A program made the position numbers and the translations under genes. A model generated the notes under the pieces. That model was given only the letters and a program-made list of their open reading frames with translations. It did no database searches and had not been told where the DNA came from. From NCBI GenBank assembly GCA_022478985.1, contig JAKSZP010005654.1, positions 21,889 to 85,888 on the forward strand: DNA of 64,000 nt. Direction: 5' to 3'. The number at the start of each line of letters is the position of its first letter. Positions within the stretch are counted from its first letter, which is position 1. This document shows, piece by piece, positions 20,901 through 30,599 of this stretch. The DNA is from Massospora cicadina. Taxonomy: Eukaryota; Entomophthoromycota; Entomophthoromycetes; Entomophthorales; Entomophthoraceae.

Positions 20901-21645
20901 CTCCTCAAACTCCAACTTGAATCCACAATACCTCCCACACTTCACTCTCTGATAGTTGCCATTGCGCTGAGAAAGTCCATACCATAGCACTGGATGTGTT
21001 CAAGGAAACTATGCCAACCATCTGTGGGACAATCAGCAGATTTCACCTACACTTACTGGAACACTTAAGCCTGGCTATATGGATACATTAGGCCAAAGAA
21101 ACAACAACATGTTGAATAATGGTTCCCAGTCTGATTTCTGCATCTGGACCCCTTCCTTCATACCTGCTCCATAATAGGGGAAACCCCCTTAGAGTAGGGT
21201 ATCCAACCCCCATATACCTGGTGGTACCAGCTGGCAACAGGGGTAGCTCATCTACTATGGGGTGCCTAAATCTCACTATACTTCACCTCCCCCTTATCCC
21301 ATTACATAGATTGGCATTGTCCGTCCCTTGGTCAGCTTACCTCAGTTAAACAAAAAATACACTCAAGCTGCATACCTGCACCAAATTGCATGAACACATT
21401 TTTTTGTTTTTAGAATAATTTTTTGCACAATTTTAGAATTAAACTATTTTTGTAATTAAAATCTATTGAGGTAAAATTAGCAGATTTTCACATATCTAAC
21501 TAATAACAAAAACCAACGGTTTTCTAATAGAACTAAAAATTTTAACAGAACTTTTGTACCAAGTTTTAAATTTCTAGCTTTTGTGGTATAAGAGAACCCT
21601 TGATTAATAGTGTCTTTTATGTATCACAGATAATATAGATATAGA

Positions 21646-23560
21646 GTTTTCTTCCCGCTCAAACTCACTTTTGAGCAAATTTATAAAAAACAAAAGTTTA
21701 ATTTACAACCACCATCTGCCCATGTCCATTTTCCAGTTAATGTCCTCAGATCCACCGCCTGCTGCTCCAGCGTGGGGCAGCAATGCTCCACCTCCCAGCA
21801 TTTTCTGCCCTGCAGGAAAACAAATTTGGATGGGCTCAAACAATCCTCCAAACTCTACTGGCCATTTTATCCCCCCATGGGACTTAATGCTACATCTGGT
21901 GCGCATCCACCCCTCTCACCCCCATCCTCTTGCCCTACCCAGAGCCAACATCTGATTTTGCCTCCATGTTGAATATGGGCATTTATTCCCACATGCCAAC
22001 AAGGCAATAATCAAAGTGGCCACTGCTGCATTTTCACCAGCTGGTTTCATTGATTTCTGCCCTTTTAAGGGCTATTTTGATATTGGCTTCCAAATAGAGG
22101 AGGGTGCTGCAGCAGCGGCCTCCACCCCCCTAATATACAAAAACACCCCCATTCCTACCACCCAAACTCGCCTTCCAACAGACACCACAATGGTGGTGTT
22201 ATTTGTGAATCTTCCCTCCCACCTCCCACCCCAAATTTTATATGAACAGTTTGTGGTAGGGCTTATAGCTTATAGGACACAACCCAACCTTGTCTTCACT
22301 GTTCCTTCTGGTGCAGAGTGCCTTGCTGCACCTCATGCCACTGCCACCATAATCCCTCACCACCCTGCCATTGCTCAACAAATTCCCCCCATGCTCATAT
22401 TGCAGCAGCGCCTGAGCACTTTTTTAGGCTCAGGTGGACAATGGTCACCGAATTTGTCCCCTCTGTTTAGGACTTGACCATTCCAAAAAATCCTGCCCCT
22501 GAGCCACTTCCTCTGATGTGGGTCTGGAGCCACATTCAGTGGGTCCCAAATGGGGCATTTTGATGCCCCCTCCCACCCAACATTCTAATTCAATGGGCCA
22601 GAGTGAAAAATCAGCCCCTACCAATTTGACTACCTATATTCACCCACCCAAATCTGCCCCCACCAATCAGAGTCAGGCTTGGACCACCATTCACTCCCAA
22701 GTTGCCCAGTTGACTCTTACCCACCCCAATTCTTCATCTGCTATTTTTGTGAACCAAAATCCATGGGACCTACTGGCCAAAATTGATAAATCAGGTAAAG
22801 TTATCATGAGTGAACAAACTGGTCAACCTCTTGGCCAGTTTGATTATGGTCAGGCTGAATTTTTCCTTCCTGATTTTGATGATAAACCACCTCCCAAATA
22901 TTTTACTCTGCTACCCAATGCTGCCCCCTACCAAAGTGACTATCAGCTCACCTTAACTGCGGTGGCCTCTCCCCGTTGCCCAAACCTATGCAAAGCAGTG
23001 GCCAAATCAGTGGCTAAACTCTATGAAGGGCTGCTCACACTCTACTTCCCCCTGATTTCCCTGAATCTCCCTGCAGCGGCATCTCAAAGTTATTTGACAA
23101 TGCCAAAGCTGCTATCATGTATATTACTAAACTAGCAGAAATTAAATTATCTGCTAAATTCACCCACAAGAGTATCACTGATTTTGTTAAACTCCTCGAA
23201 GCCTGCATTCAAGCTGAATTTCATATTGTGGAATTTGTTGAAGCAATATACCATGCTCAGCTTGATGAAGAGGTTGAGAACTCATACTACAATATCTTTC
23301 ACTCCCACTACATGGATGCCCCAATGCCCTGGCTCTCCGCTTGGGTCTGTTTTTTCAACCAAAATGACATGGTCACAGCGGATTTGTCTGAGGACAAACC
23401 ACCTGACCCCCCCTCACCCTCATCCATGGTGGGTTAGTGGTTTCCGCTACCCAACTGGTTTGCAGTTTAATTTTATCTTTCCGTTTGTTTTTGATCGGGT
23501 TTTAATTTTTGTGATTTTGGTAATGTCTGTCCCCTGGTTGGCGTACCTCGAATAAATATA
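21646..23560 (+). mobile_element. Ln2, ORF1-only non-LTR element (full-length copy)
   Basis: 1915 bp flanked by a perfect 18-bp target duplication AGATAATATAGATATAGA (21628-21645 and 23561-23578). The 5' end (GTTTTCTTCCCGCTCAAACT) and the TTTTGAGCAA motif match Ln1. The 3' end TTTTGGTAATGTCTGTCCCC...CTCGAATAAATA matches Ln1 and Li1. It contains an ORF1-type gene only. It lies inverted relative to Ln1, on the other side of Li1. Confidence 0.9.
21671..23437 (+). pseudogene. Ln2 ORF1 protein (RRM-like region, CCHC knuckle)
   Basis: Four collinear open blocks: 21671-21955 (Pro-rich, FQLMSSDPPPAAPAWGSNAP), 22016-22477 (IGFQIEEGAAAAAS, VLFVNLPSHLPPQILYEQF, an RRM-like pattern), 22518-23135 (Ser/Thr/Pro/Gln-rich linker, then KAVAKSVAKLYEGLL) and 23117-23437 (ITDFVKLLEACIQAEFHIVE). 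It ends PPDPPSPSSMVG. Between blocks two and three a complete CX2CX4HX4C knuckle is readable in a third frame at 22455-22496 (CPLCLGLDHSKKSC). Only a few frame changes break it, so it is the better preserved of the two copies. Role inferred: RNA-binding protein of the LINE particle. Confidence 0.7.
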
Positions 23561-23578
23561 AGATAATATAGATATAGA

Positions 23579-24810
23579 TTATAGATAAATGTAGTCTAAT
23601 ATAAGAATGAAAACTAAAACGATTTGATCTGTAGCCTACAGAATTTGGTGAAAAGCGGTAACATTTATGGTGCAGCTAATATTTGATTGGTGGGGCGTTG
23701 TAGCTGATAGTATTAGGTTTAATGAGGTTGAAACTTATGCAGATTTCGGAAGTGGCATCGGTGTGTATATACCATTCAACTCGAATCAAATACATTTAAG
23801 GTATAAATAACTATCCATATAACTTGTACTGAATCGGATCAAACCAATCAGAATGGGTTAATTGATTTGCAGTCACATCATTATTGATGAATACATACAA
23901 ATTCTAAATTAGGTTTCATATAAATTATTCAAGGTGGCTCAAGTTTGGGATAAATATAGAGTCAAGGAAATATGCAGGATTCGAACTTATGTGAATATGG
24001 GTAGTGGTGGTGGCAAGTTTATACCATTGGGCTAACAAGCCCTAGATTTCCATTATAAAATTGGTTTGAAACTGTATGGTTTGGATCTAGTAAAGCGGAT
24101 GTTTGGGAAATTTGCTTGTAGTGAGATAAGATCCAGTCGGGCTGAGAGGATAATTCCATTCTAAATGCTTTACGATACCCAATAGCTGGTAAAAGTTGCT
24201 AACTTGGAGCAAATGAAATACCTTGCTGGAAGGCGATATAGGTTATGAACCTGAGAATGCTCCGATTGGTAGGTTACACGCCACTCCCATCCAATCGGCC
24301 ATCTTAAGATGGAAGGCTGCATCTTGGAATAAAGATGATCCTCACTACTGATACTGAGGTTGGTATCGGTGTAAAGCCTTACGACCTTTCTAGCTCGGTC
24401 TGTATCTTAATCCCGTTTCTGAACCTCTGATAATTAATTGTAATATAAAGTAACTTTTGGCTGGTTTCTTAGTTGGATCTACTATTGCGTCGCACTTTTC
24501 TGTAAGATGCTAGCTATCAATTTTGGTCTCTTTGAAATAAAAGCTCTAAGTGAAGTTTACTGTGAGATTTTTGAAAGCTTTAAGAAAGCTTAATATTTAA
24601 TCTTTTTTATATGCTTCTGATAATCTTTGCATTTAGCTTAATAGCTAGCTAATGATTTTTCTTAGAATCTGATTCGTATGAAATTATTCTAGGCCTCTCC
24701 GGTACGACTACTTCAAGGCTACTTAATTTTGCGCACATCAGCCGAGTTTTAATTATTTTCCCCTTCCCTTACCTGCTGATAGAAACCACCTATTTAACTA
24801 TTGACCCGGG
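23579..24810. other. Spacer upstream of the host gene, with tRNA-like remnants
   Basis: Moderately AT-rich with no sustained open frame. It probably holds the promoter of the 24811 gene. A TATTTAA stretch lies at 24791-24797, close to the ATG. Two related tRNA-like patches lie on the minus strand at about 23740-23795 and 23975-24052. Confidence 0.45.
23975..24052 (-). repeat. tRNA-like (pol III promoter-like) remnant
   Basis: On the minus strand an A-box-like TTAGCCCAATGG is followed about 45 nt later by a B-box-like GTTCGAATCC. The outer arms do not pair as an acceptor stem and the anticodon arm is poor, so this is not a working tRNA. It may be a tRNA-derived SINE remnant. A weaker relative lies at 23740-23795. 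Confidence 0.3.
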
Positions 24811-27800
24811 ATGAACTTTTACTTTGGCGCCTTGTTTAGGCACCCTATCGCCTTTCTCTTTATAACGGCCTCTGGCTCGCAGGTTTCCCGTCTGGGGAAT
24901 CCGGTGACCCCTGAACCTCGGGCGCTTCATACAGCTGTTATACTTCAAAAGGAGCTGATGGTGGTCTATGGCGGCATCGACGGAACCGAAAGTGACCCCT
25001 ATAAGGCCGAGGCGTTAAATGATTTATACGTCTTCAACATAACCTCCAGGCTTTGGTACAAACCCAGCACCAAAAACCTACCCGCCAAGGGGGACAAGTT
25101 TCACGCCGCCGCCAAAAACAATAATTCCCACACCATGTACGTTTTTAGCGGGTTGGCTTCAGGCCTCTTCAGCCTCGACACAAATAGCTGGGAGTGGACC
25201 CCGCCGCTCTCTCTGCCATCGACGATCTCCAAAAACCAAGGTGCCACGATGGTGGCGGCGCGGAACTCCCTCATCATCTACGGTGGGGTGGAATTTGGTT
25301 CCGACGGTACGCCGGACACTTCCAAGGTCTCAGACTCCGTTTATACCTTTAATCTCGCCTCACGCGATTGGATTTTGAGGCCGAATGGTAATAAGCTTTA
25401 CTTTCACTCCGCATGCTATGCGCCAGGCCAGGAGGAGGAGCTCATCTTTGGTGGAGCCACTACTGACGGTGTGCTTGTATCCTCGGTGATTTCCCTGAGC
25501 ACCTCGGCATTCCAGTTTTACCTCAACCGTCCACCCACCCAGAAGCCGCTCCAACTGGTGGGGGCGTCTTTAGCGTGCGTTGGTAGTGATGGTATCCTGA
25601 TGGGTGGCGGCGACCTGAACTGGAAAGCGACCAGCGCTACGGTGCGGGTGATCGGCAACGCGGGTGGAACCAGCCCGGTTTTTAATTTGTCAGAGGCCCC
25701 CATCAAGGATTCGGGGATGGCGCCCGGCGCTCGCATCGGGCACAGCGCCGCGTCCCTGGGCGAGGACATCTACCTATATGGTGGCGTGGGAACCAGCGAT
25801 ACCAACGTGTACAAGCTAAGTACGTCGACGTGGGAGTGGGAGGTGCTTAGTCCGCCGAATTCCCCCGACGATCCAACCGACCCCAATTCACCCTCCTCCA
25901 ACAAAAGTTCCGCAGGCTCCAAGAATACGCAGATCATCATTATCGCCATCGTCAGTGCGCTTTTTGGGGTCCTCATGATGGGGGTCATCATTGCGGTATT
26001 TTTGCGCCACTGGCGTCAAAAGAGCCGAGTCCATAAGAAGGATGCGCGATCCTATTTGGCTGCAAGTTCCGTGGGTCGAGGCCCTGAGACGCGAGCCTGG
26101 GCCGACTTTAGCAGCACCCCGCCCGCTATTCCGCCTACTCTGCCGAAAACTCCCACCACGATTTCCGGCCGGCCCCCACGCCTCCCGCCCCGGCTTTGCG
26201 CCCCGAGGAGGAAGAGTGTTGGACGGTCGGCGAAGCCACGTCGTGCACGCTTCTCTCGGGCCAGGATGACGCCGCCAGTTTGGCGACGCCTGTGCGCCAT
26301 CTGCGCTCACTTTCGCCCCTCGGAACCCCGAGGCCGCTCTATGACGGGTCGACTTCGACCTTCGCCCCGCAGGCTTATCCGGCTCCCTCCGAGGATGGGA
26401 ACTCGGCTCTGCAGTCCATCAGTGATGTGGTTAGCCCACTTGACCGCATCGCGCGCCTCCACGCCGCAGTGGGGGAACAGGAGGCGCCTATCCACCCGCT
26501 TAGCGAGCTGCCGACGCCCCCCACCTCTCTCCAGAATTGGCCCTTCCTGGCTTGCGACACCCCACCCTCCTTGCGCGTGGCAGGGGTCGGTTCGCAGCTC
26601 TCGCTCTCGTCGAGTTCAGCTTCGCTTACTCATCCTGGTGGCCACGCTGGAGGGCTTGACGCCACGCTTCGCAAACGGCTGGGCGTCAAGTATCGCATTA
26701 CGGCTTCGTCCCTCGTGATGCTGCAGGGACAAGTCTCGGTGGTCCAGGCCACCGAGCTTTCCTCGCTGGCGCCCGTCGCTATCCTAGTCTACCTCAACCG
26801 CAATAGCTGGGAGCACGACTGCGAGATGCTGCAGCTTCTGGAGGGGCCGTTTACCCCGCGCTATAAAGAATCCTTTCGGGTGCCGTCCGCTGGGGACCCC
26901 CATTACGTGCTGGTCCAGGAGCGGCTCGGAACGCCGCTCCCCGATATTCTGAGGCGGCAGGTTCAGCCCTTCTCGGATTCGGATCTGCGCTTCCTTATCA
27001 AAGGCATGGCTCGCGTTCTCAAGTTCTGTCACGCTTGCGGTATCGTTCTGGTGAACTTCCAGCCGGCCGATTTGGCCCTCGCCCCTGAGGCCAGCTCCTC
27101 GCGTCTGATGCTAGCTCGCGTCGACAGCTGCCACGTCGAGGGTGTAAAACTCCAGCTGAACGCGCCTCCGCGTTATTGCCCGCCTGAACTAGCGGCAGCC
27201 TTTCTTGACGGCGCCGTTGGCGCTGTCGCTGCACTCCCTTCTATGGATCTATGGGCTTTAGGCTGTTTGATTTACGTAAGTTTAACCCATCCTTACCTGG
27301 AGTTAGATCCTCCCAAATGCACTCGAATTACAGCTAACGAAATCAAAAGGAACTATATTCTAGGAAACCCGTCCTGGGGGGACCTGCTTCCGAATTCGAG
27401 ACGCTCCAGCGACTTGCCCACGGCAGTTTGGAGCTCGCGGAGCTCGACGCGATCCCACCCGAAGCCTCCCAGGCGGTACGCGCGCTCCTACGTGGTCGCG
27501 CGGAGGAGCGGCCGTCCGCAGCCAACCTGCTTGACCTCCCGCTGCTTGCACGCTGCCCCTCGCACTTCAGTCTGCTAGCGACGCTTCCTCAGCCGGTACC
27601 CCCGCGATTCCAGAATGGCGACCTCGACCCCAAGTCCGCGGGTGCCGTCGTGGCCCTTCGGCGTCAGGTCGTTGCCACGAGCGAGATTTTGGTCCCGCGC
27701 CTTATAGTTGTTTTGCCCACGCTGAAGGCGGGTAGCACCTGGGCAGATCCCGAGGCTTGGGATGCCGACACCTTCCACGTTCACTTCCTATGTGAAGGTG

Positions 27801-28390
27801 CGCCTGGGATGCACTTTACCGGGTCCCCTGCCCAGGCGTTATCCGATCCGCACATCTTCCTCTCGCAGGCCGGGGTGGTGGTGGCTATCGTTGCCCAGCT
27901 GTGTGCTCTTTATATGAGCCCCGAGTTCCTGGGTGGCCTGGACCCTTCCGTCATCAGCTATCTCTTAAGTTACGGGGAGGAGCCGGAAGCCTACTTTGTC
28001 GAGCTGGCCCGGGTCCTGGAGGCGTATTGCGCTCTCCGGGCTTCGGTTTCTGACCCAGCTATCTCTCAGGCGGCTCGTGCCCTCCAAGCTTGCCGCCCGC
28101 CCTCTCGAGGCCGGGGGGCGGACCCGTTTGACGCGTGGATCGACCGATGGTCCTCCTCCGCACGCGACGCGCTCACCTCGACCCGCCACGTCGCCCTTCA
28201 GGAGGTGCGGCTGTTCGTCCAAGGGAGGGCCGAACCACATGACCCCAACCTGACCGGCCCAACGGGGCTCACCTATTCCCGCCAGCTTACCCCGCTGAGC
28301 CCCGGGGCGCCCCCCATCCCGCAACCTCGGTGGCACGCCTGGCTTTGTCCGACCCATGCGCAGCCATCCGCCCCCTCGCACGCCCAGTAA
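24811..28390 (+). CDS. Kelch-ectodomain membrane protein with cytoplasmic pseudokinase
   Basis: Predicted 1154 residues from exons 24811-26070, 26112-27275 and 27350-28390 (the first junction is uncertain). The ATG at 24811 is the first after an in-frame TGA at 24802. Residues 1-25 include a short hydrophobic stretch (PIAFLFITASGS), a likely signal peptide. Residues 30-350 hold about six Kelch blades (ELMVVYGG, SLIIYGG, ELIFGGA, DIYLYGGVGT, each followed by a YxF...W strand). Residues 374-398 are a strong membrane helix followed by RHWRQK. A Ser/Pro-rich juxtamembrane region runs to about 612, then a kinase fold to about 870. The VAIK Lys is Leu645, HRD reads LVN (Asn735), DFG reads DSC (758-760) and no Gly-rich loop is seen, so it is a pseudokinase. 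YCPPEL, DLWALGCLIYELYSRKP and RAEERPSA mark the C-lobe. A C-terminal domain follows (VPRLIVVLP at 923-931, HVHFLCEG). The gene is GC- and CpG-rich, unlike its surroundings. Role inferred: surface sensor or scaffold. Confidence 0.85.
26071..26111 (+). other. Candidate 41-nt intron, or frameshift, in the Kelch-pseudokinase gene
   Basis: The coding frame must change between the membrane-proximal part and the Ser/Pro-rich region. After 26110 the upstream frame turns Arg/Pro-rich and shadow-like, while the +3 frame opens at 26112 after a TAG at 26109-26111. A GTGGGT...CGACTTTAG segment here would join the frames in phase 0 after AASS. It is short and GC-rich for an intron, so a 1- or 2-base indel or an assembly error is equally possible. 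Confidence 0.35.
27276..27349 (+). other. Intron, 74 nt, within the pseudokinase domain
   Basis: Perfect donor GTAAGT, branch GCTAAC (27333-27338) 12 nt before acceptor CAAAAG. AT-rich against GC-rich exons. Splicing in phase 0 joins LGCLIY to ELYSRKPVLGG, restoring the kinase alpha-F/alpha-G pattern (LGC..YEL..rKP) and leading in frame to RAEERPSA. A rival acceptor, TTCTAG at 27363, would not keep the frame with this donor. Confidence 0.8.
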
Positions 28391-29700
28391 AATTTGCGCC
28401 TATTGAGCCAGCCTCTGGTTAAAGCGTTTTGCGTTTGCGGATCGGCCCTCTCGCGTATAGCCAAGCCTTTGGCTCGGTTCACGGCGTGCGCCCTAAGGCT
28501 TATTTAAAATTTAGACTCGAGCTCTAATTCCCCGAATGGCTCACTTCGCTCGGCTTCCTTGGGCGCCCAACCAATAAAGTTTTGCCCCCAGCAAAATGGG
28601 TTAATCATCGGTTGGGCTCGCCCGGGGCCGAAGCGGTCAGTTTAAGGGGTTGTGATGGGCGGCTACTATTGTTGGGTCGACGATTACGTGAAGCTGGGAT
28701 GCAGTGAAGAATTTGTAGTTTGGAGATGTGTTTGATTTAGGGGTACTTTGTATTGCTGGATCGCTGGTCGTAAACTTAACAGGCCATGGGTACCGGATCT
28801 TGCAAAATCAGTTATAGCGACGGCCATGTTAGAGAGGGAGCCTTGTATTAAACGCTTAGAAATGGGATGGCGTACTGATCGGTTGATCGTTATGGGGTTG
28901 GATAAACTGGTATCTAAACATGATGGCCTAATCTTAGCGGAGGTCCTATATAGCTTTAGATTTTGGCATCATCGGTACCAAGGAGGCGAAAGGGCTATAA
29001 ATCACTGCACAACCGAAATAGGCGAACTCAGATGAACCTTCAAAATAAATTATATTTATAACATATTTTTAACCGCTTCAAGTCCACCTTCTTATCACTA
29101 AGATCTATCTATACTAGGCTTACAAGCTAGCTCCAGCTTACACCCTCCAAACCCTTGAGCTTTAAAGGGAGCGGTGGTACCTGGTGATCGCTATAGGCTA
29201 GATCATCTCCACATTATCACTTTCCATTTAAACTCCAACTAGTTGGGTATAAGATCCCTTAAACGTGATCGGTTTCAATAGTTTCTACCCCACTGCGAAC
29301 TTTACAGGTTTACCCGAGCCGTAACTTTATATAACAACTTTAAGATCGGGTTGGGATTAGAAATGAGTTCAGCTTAGGTTTACACCCACTCGCGCCCCCC
29401 TCCAAGGTTTAACTTGGAAGGGTCGGGTAACTTCGATCGAATTTTACTAAAAAAAGTTTTCGATCTCGATACTAGCTAACCTTGTAGACCATCCTCCCTA
29501 GATAGTAAGCCAAACTTATACGGGTTGGATACCATTTAAAAAAGGATAGTGGGGGTTTCAAACCGATGTCCCATAATACAGGCTAAGCGGTCTTGAATAA
29601 ATTTAGCTACATGACTATTTTTTGGTGAGCCAGATCTAGAACCTCATTTCAAGTAAAGAGGGTAAGGGTATAGGTGTGGGTAGATATTTTTTTGGGTATT
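28391..29700. other. 3' UTR and spacer of the host gene
   Basis: An AATAAA polyadenylation-type signal lies at 28573-28578, about 185 nt after the stop. A small stem (AGCCAA/TTGGCT near 28459-28474) lies in the presumed 3' UTR. An open frame at 28748-29035 starts with TTG, has no recognisable motif and is unlikely to be a gene. A tRNA-like patch near 29545-29600 (TTTCAAACC...GGCTAAGC) resembles those upstream of the gene. Nothing else is seen. Confidence 0.5.
28573..28578 (+). terminator. Probable polyadenylation signal
   Basis: AATAAA in the GC-rich tail downstream of the Kelch-pseudokinase stop codon, the only copy of the hexamer in the first 300 bases after the stop. Confidence 0.45.
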
Positions 29701-29705
29701 TTCAG

Positions 29706-30266
29706 TGTTGGGGATTCAACTGCAATGACTAGAAATTACTCAAGATCAAGATTCAATATCTGTCTAATGAGATTGTAAAATCCCTGTTGGAGATATCCAA
29801 TTCTCGGATAGACTTATGATCAACCCTTCAGAGTTATCAGCCTCCTCTGAAGGTTGAGGCTAAGCAATCCAATGGGGTAAAACATCACACAAAAAGGTCA
29901 ATCTCATCTAATAAGAACCCTATCAGATTAGACCATCACAAGTATAGCAATAATAATCAGCAATATCAGTCACCTAATAGGAAAGATCTTACCTCAGATG
30001 CAGCTCAAAAATCCTCATGAAAAACTACTAAATCTACCCCTATAAATATCCCTTATTTCTAACTAAGAAAGTACTTCTATTTTTGTCTCGTGTAGCTCAA
30101 TTTAGGTCTATTCTTACAGAATTCTGTATTTCCAATTGGGATCAATTATAGCAATAGAACTAATAACTTTGTTACACTTGTATCTTTCTTTGCTAGAGCC
30201 ATGAAACTAATAATTTTGTAGCCTTCATAGCTCCTGAATATCATAATTTCTACCAAAATTCTAATA
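29706..30266 (+). repeat. Gy3 5' LTR
   Basis: TGTTGGGGATTCAACTGC...ATTCTAATA, a partner of 36114-36675. The end is AATA where AACA would be expected, in both copies. Confidence 0.95.
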
Positions 30267-30267
30267 C

Positions 30268-30284
30268 TGGTGCTCCCTGCCAGG
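30268..30284 (+). other. Gy3 primer-binding site
   Basis: TGGTGCTCCCTGCCAGG, 1 nt inside the 5' LTR, the same spacing as in Gy1 and Gy4. Confidence 0.75.
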
Positions 30285-30599
30285 TTTGCTTCCAAGGCTA
30301 CCTGGTGAAAATATACTTTCATAATGATGAATACATCTAGCAAAGAAAACCCCCTCTTCTGAGGAATCAATGAGCATCACCAATATGTACACTCCAACTG
30401 GCAGGAGATGCCTTCCACTAATGCCAATAATCTTCAATTTTGAGCTTCTATGAACTTGGCCATTGAGGGCCCAGACCAAAATGATTATCAGATTCAAGCT
30501 GCAGATGTAGAAGAAACAGTCAAAGGCTTGATAAGGGGGCTATCAAGCCTGGTGCCCATCCTAATTGATATCAAGCATCTAAAGTTGCCACTAATATGA

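Larger units (their letters stand above)
16180..21358 (+). mobile_element. Li1, decayed LINE (non-LTR retrotransposon)
   Basis: About 5.2 kb on the plus strand with ORF1 (zinc knuckle), an apurinic-type endonuclease, reverse transcriptase and a C-terminal CCHC segment, in LINE order. The 3' tail ends CTCAGTTAAACAAAAAA at about 21357. A degenerate target duplication is visible (ACACCCAAGCTTCAT at 16163 and ACACTCAAGCTGCAT at 21359). Many stops and frameshifts make it a dead copy, but it is the only autonomous-type relative of Ln1 and Ln2 in the window. Confidence 0.85.

Noticed and set aside
13694..23560. Ln1 and Ln2 as terminal inverted repeats of one large DNA transposon
   Set aside because: Each has its own long target duplication and a LINE-type 3' tail, so they are independent retrotransposed copies that happen to face opposite ways.
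23975..24052. A functional tRNA gene
   Set aside because: The A- and B-box-like motifs are present, but the acceptor ends do not pair and no proper anticodon stem forms.
26112..26718. Arg/Pro-rich C-terminus of the Kelch frame
   Set aside because: The composition is typical of an out-of-frame reading of GC-rich coding DNA. The +3 frame over the same bases is acidic and Ser/Pro-rich and leads into the kinase fold. It would be real only if the junction at 26071-26111 is never spliced.
26196..27578. The pseudokinase frame as a separate gene starting at 26196
   Set aside because: That start is a TTG, the frame is open upstream to 26112, and its last 60 codons after 27275 are intron and shadow sequence. 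It fits better as exon 2 of the Kelch gene.
27965..28381. A 138-codon antisense frame under exon 3
   Set aside because: It is a shadow of GC-rich coding sequence: Arg/Gly-rich, no motif and no ATG context.
28748..29035. A 95-codon open frame downstream of the host gene
   Set aside because: It starts with TTG and shows no domain, homologue in the window or splice signals. The length is compatible with chance.
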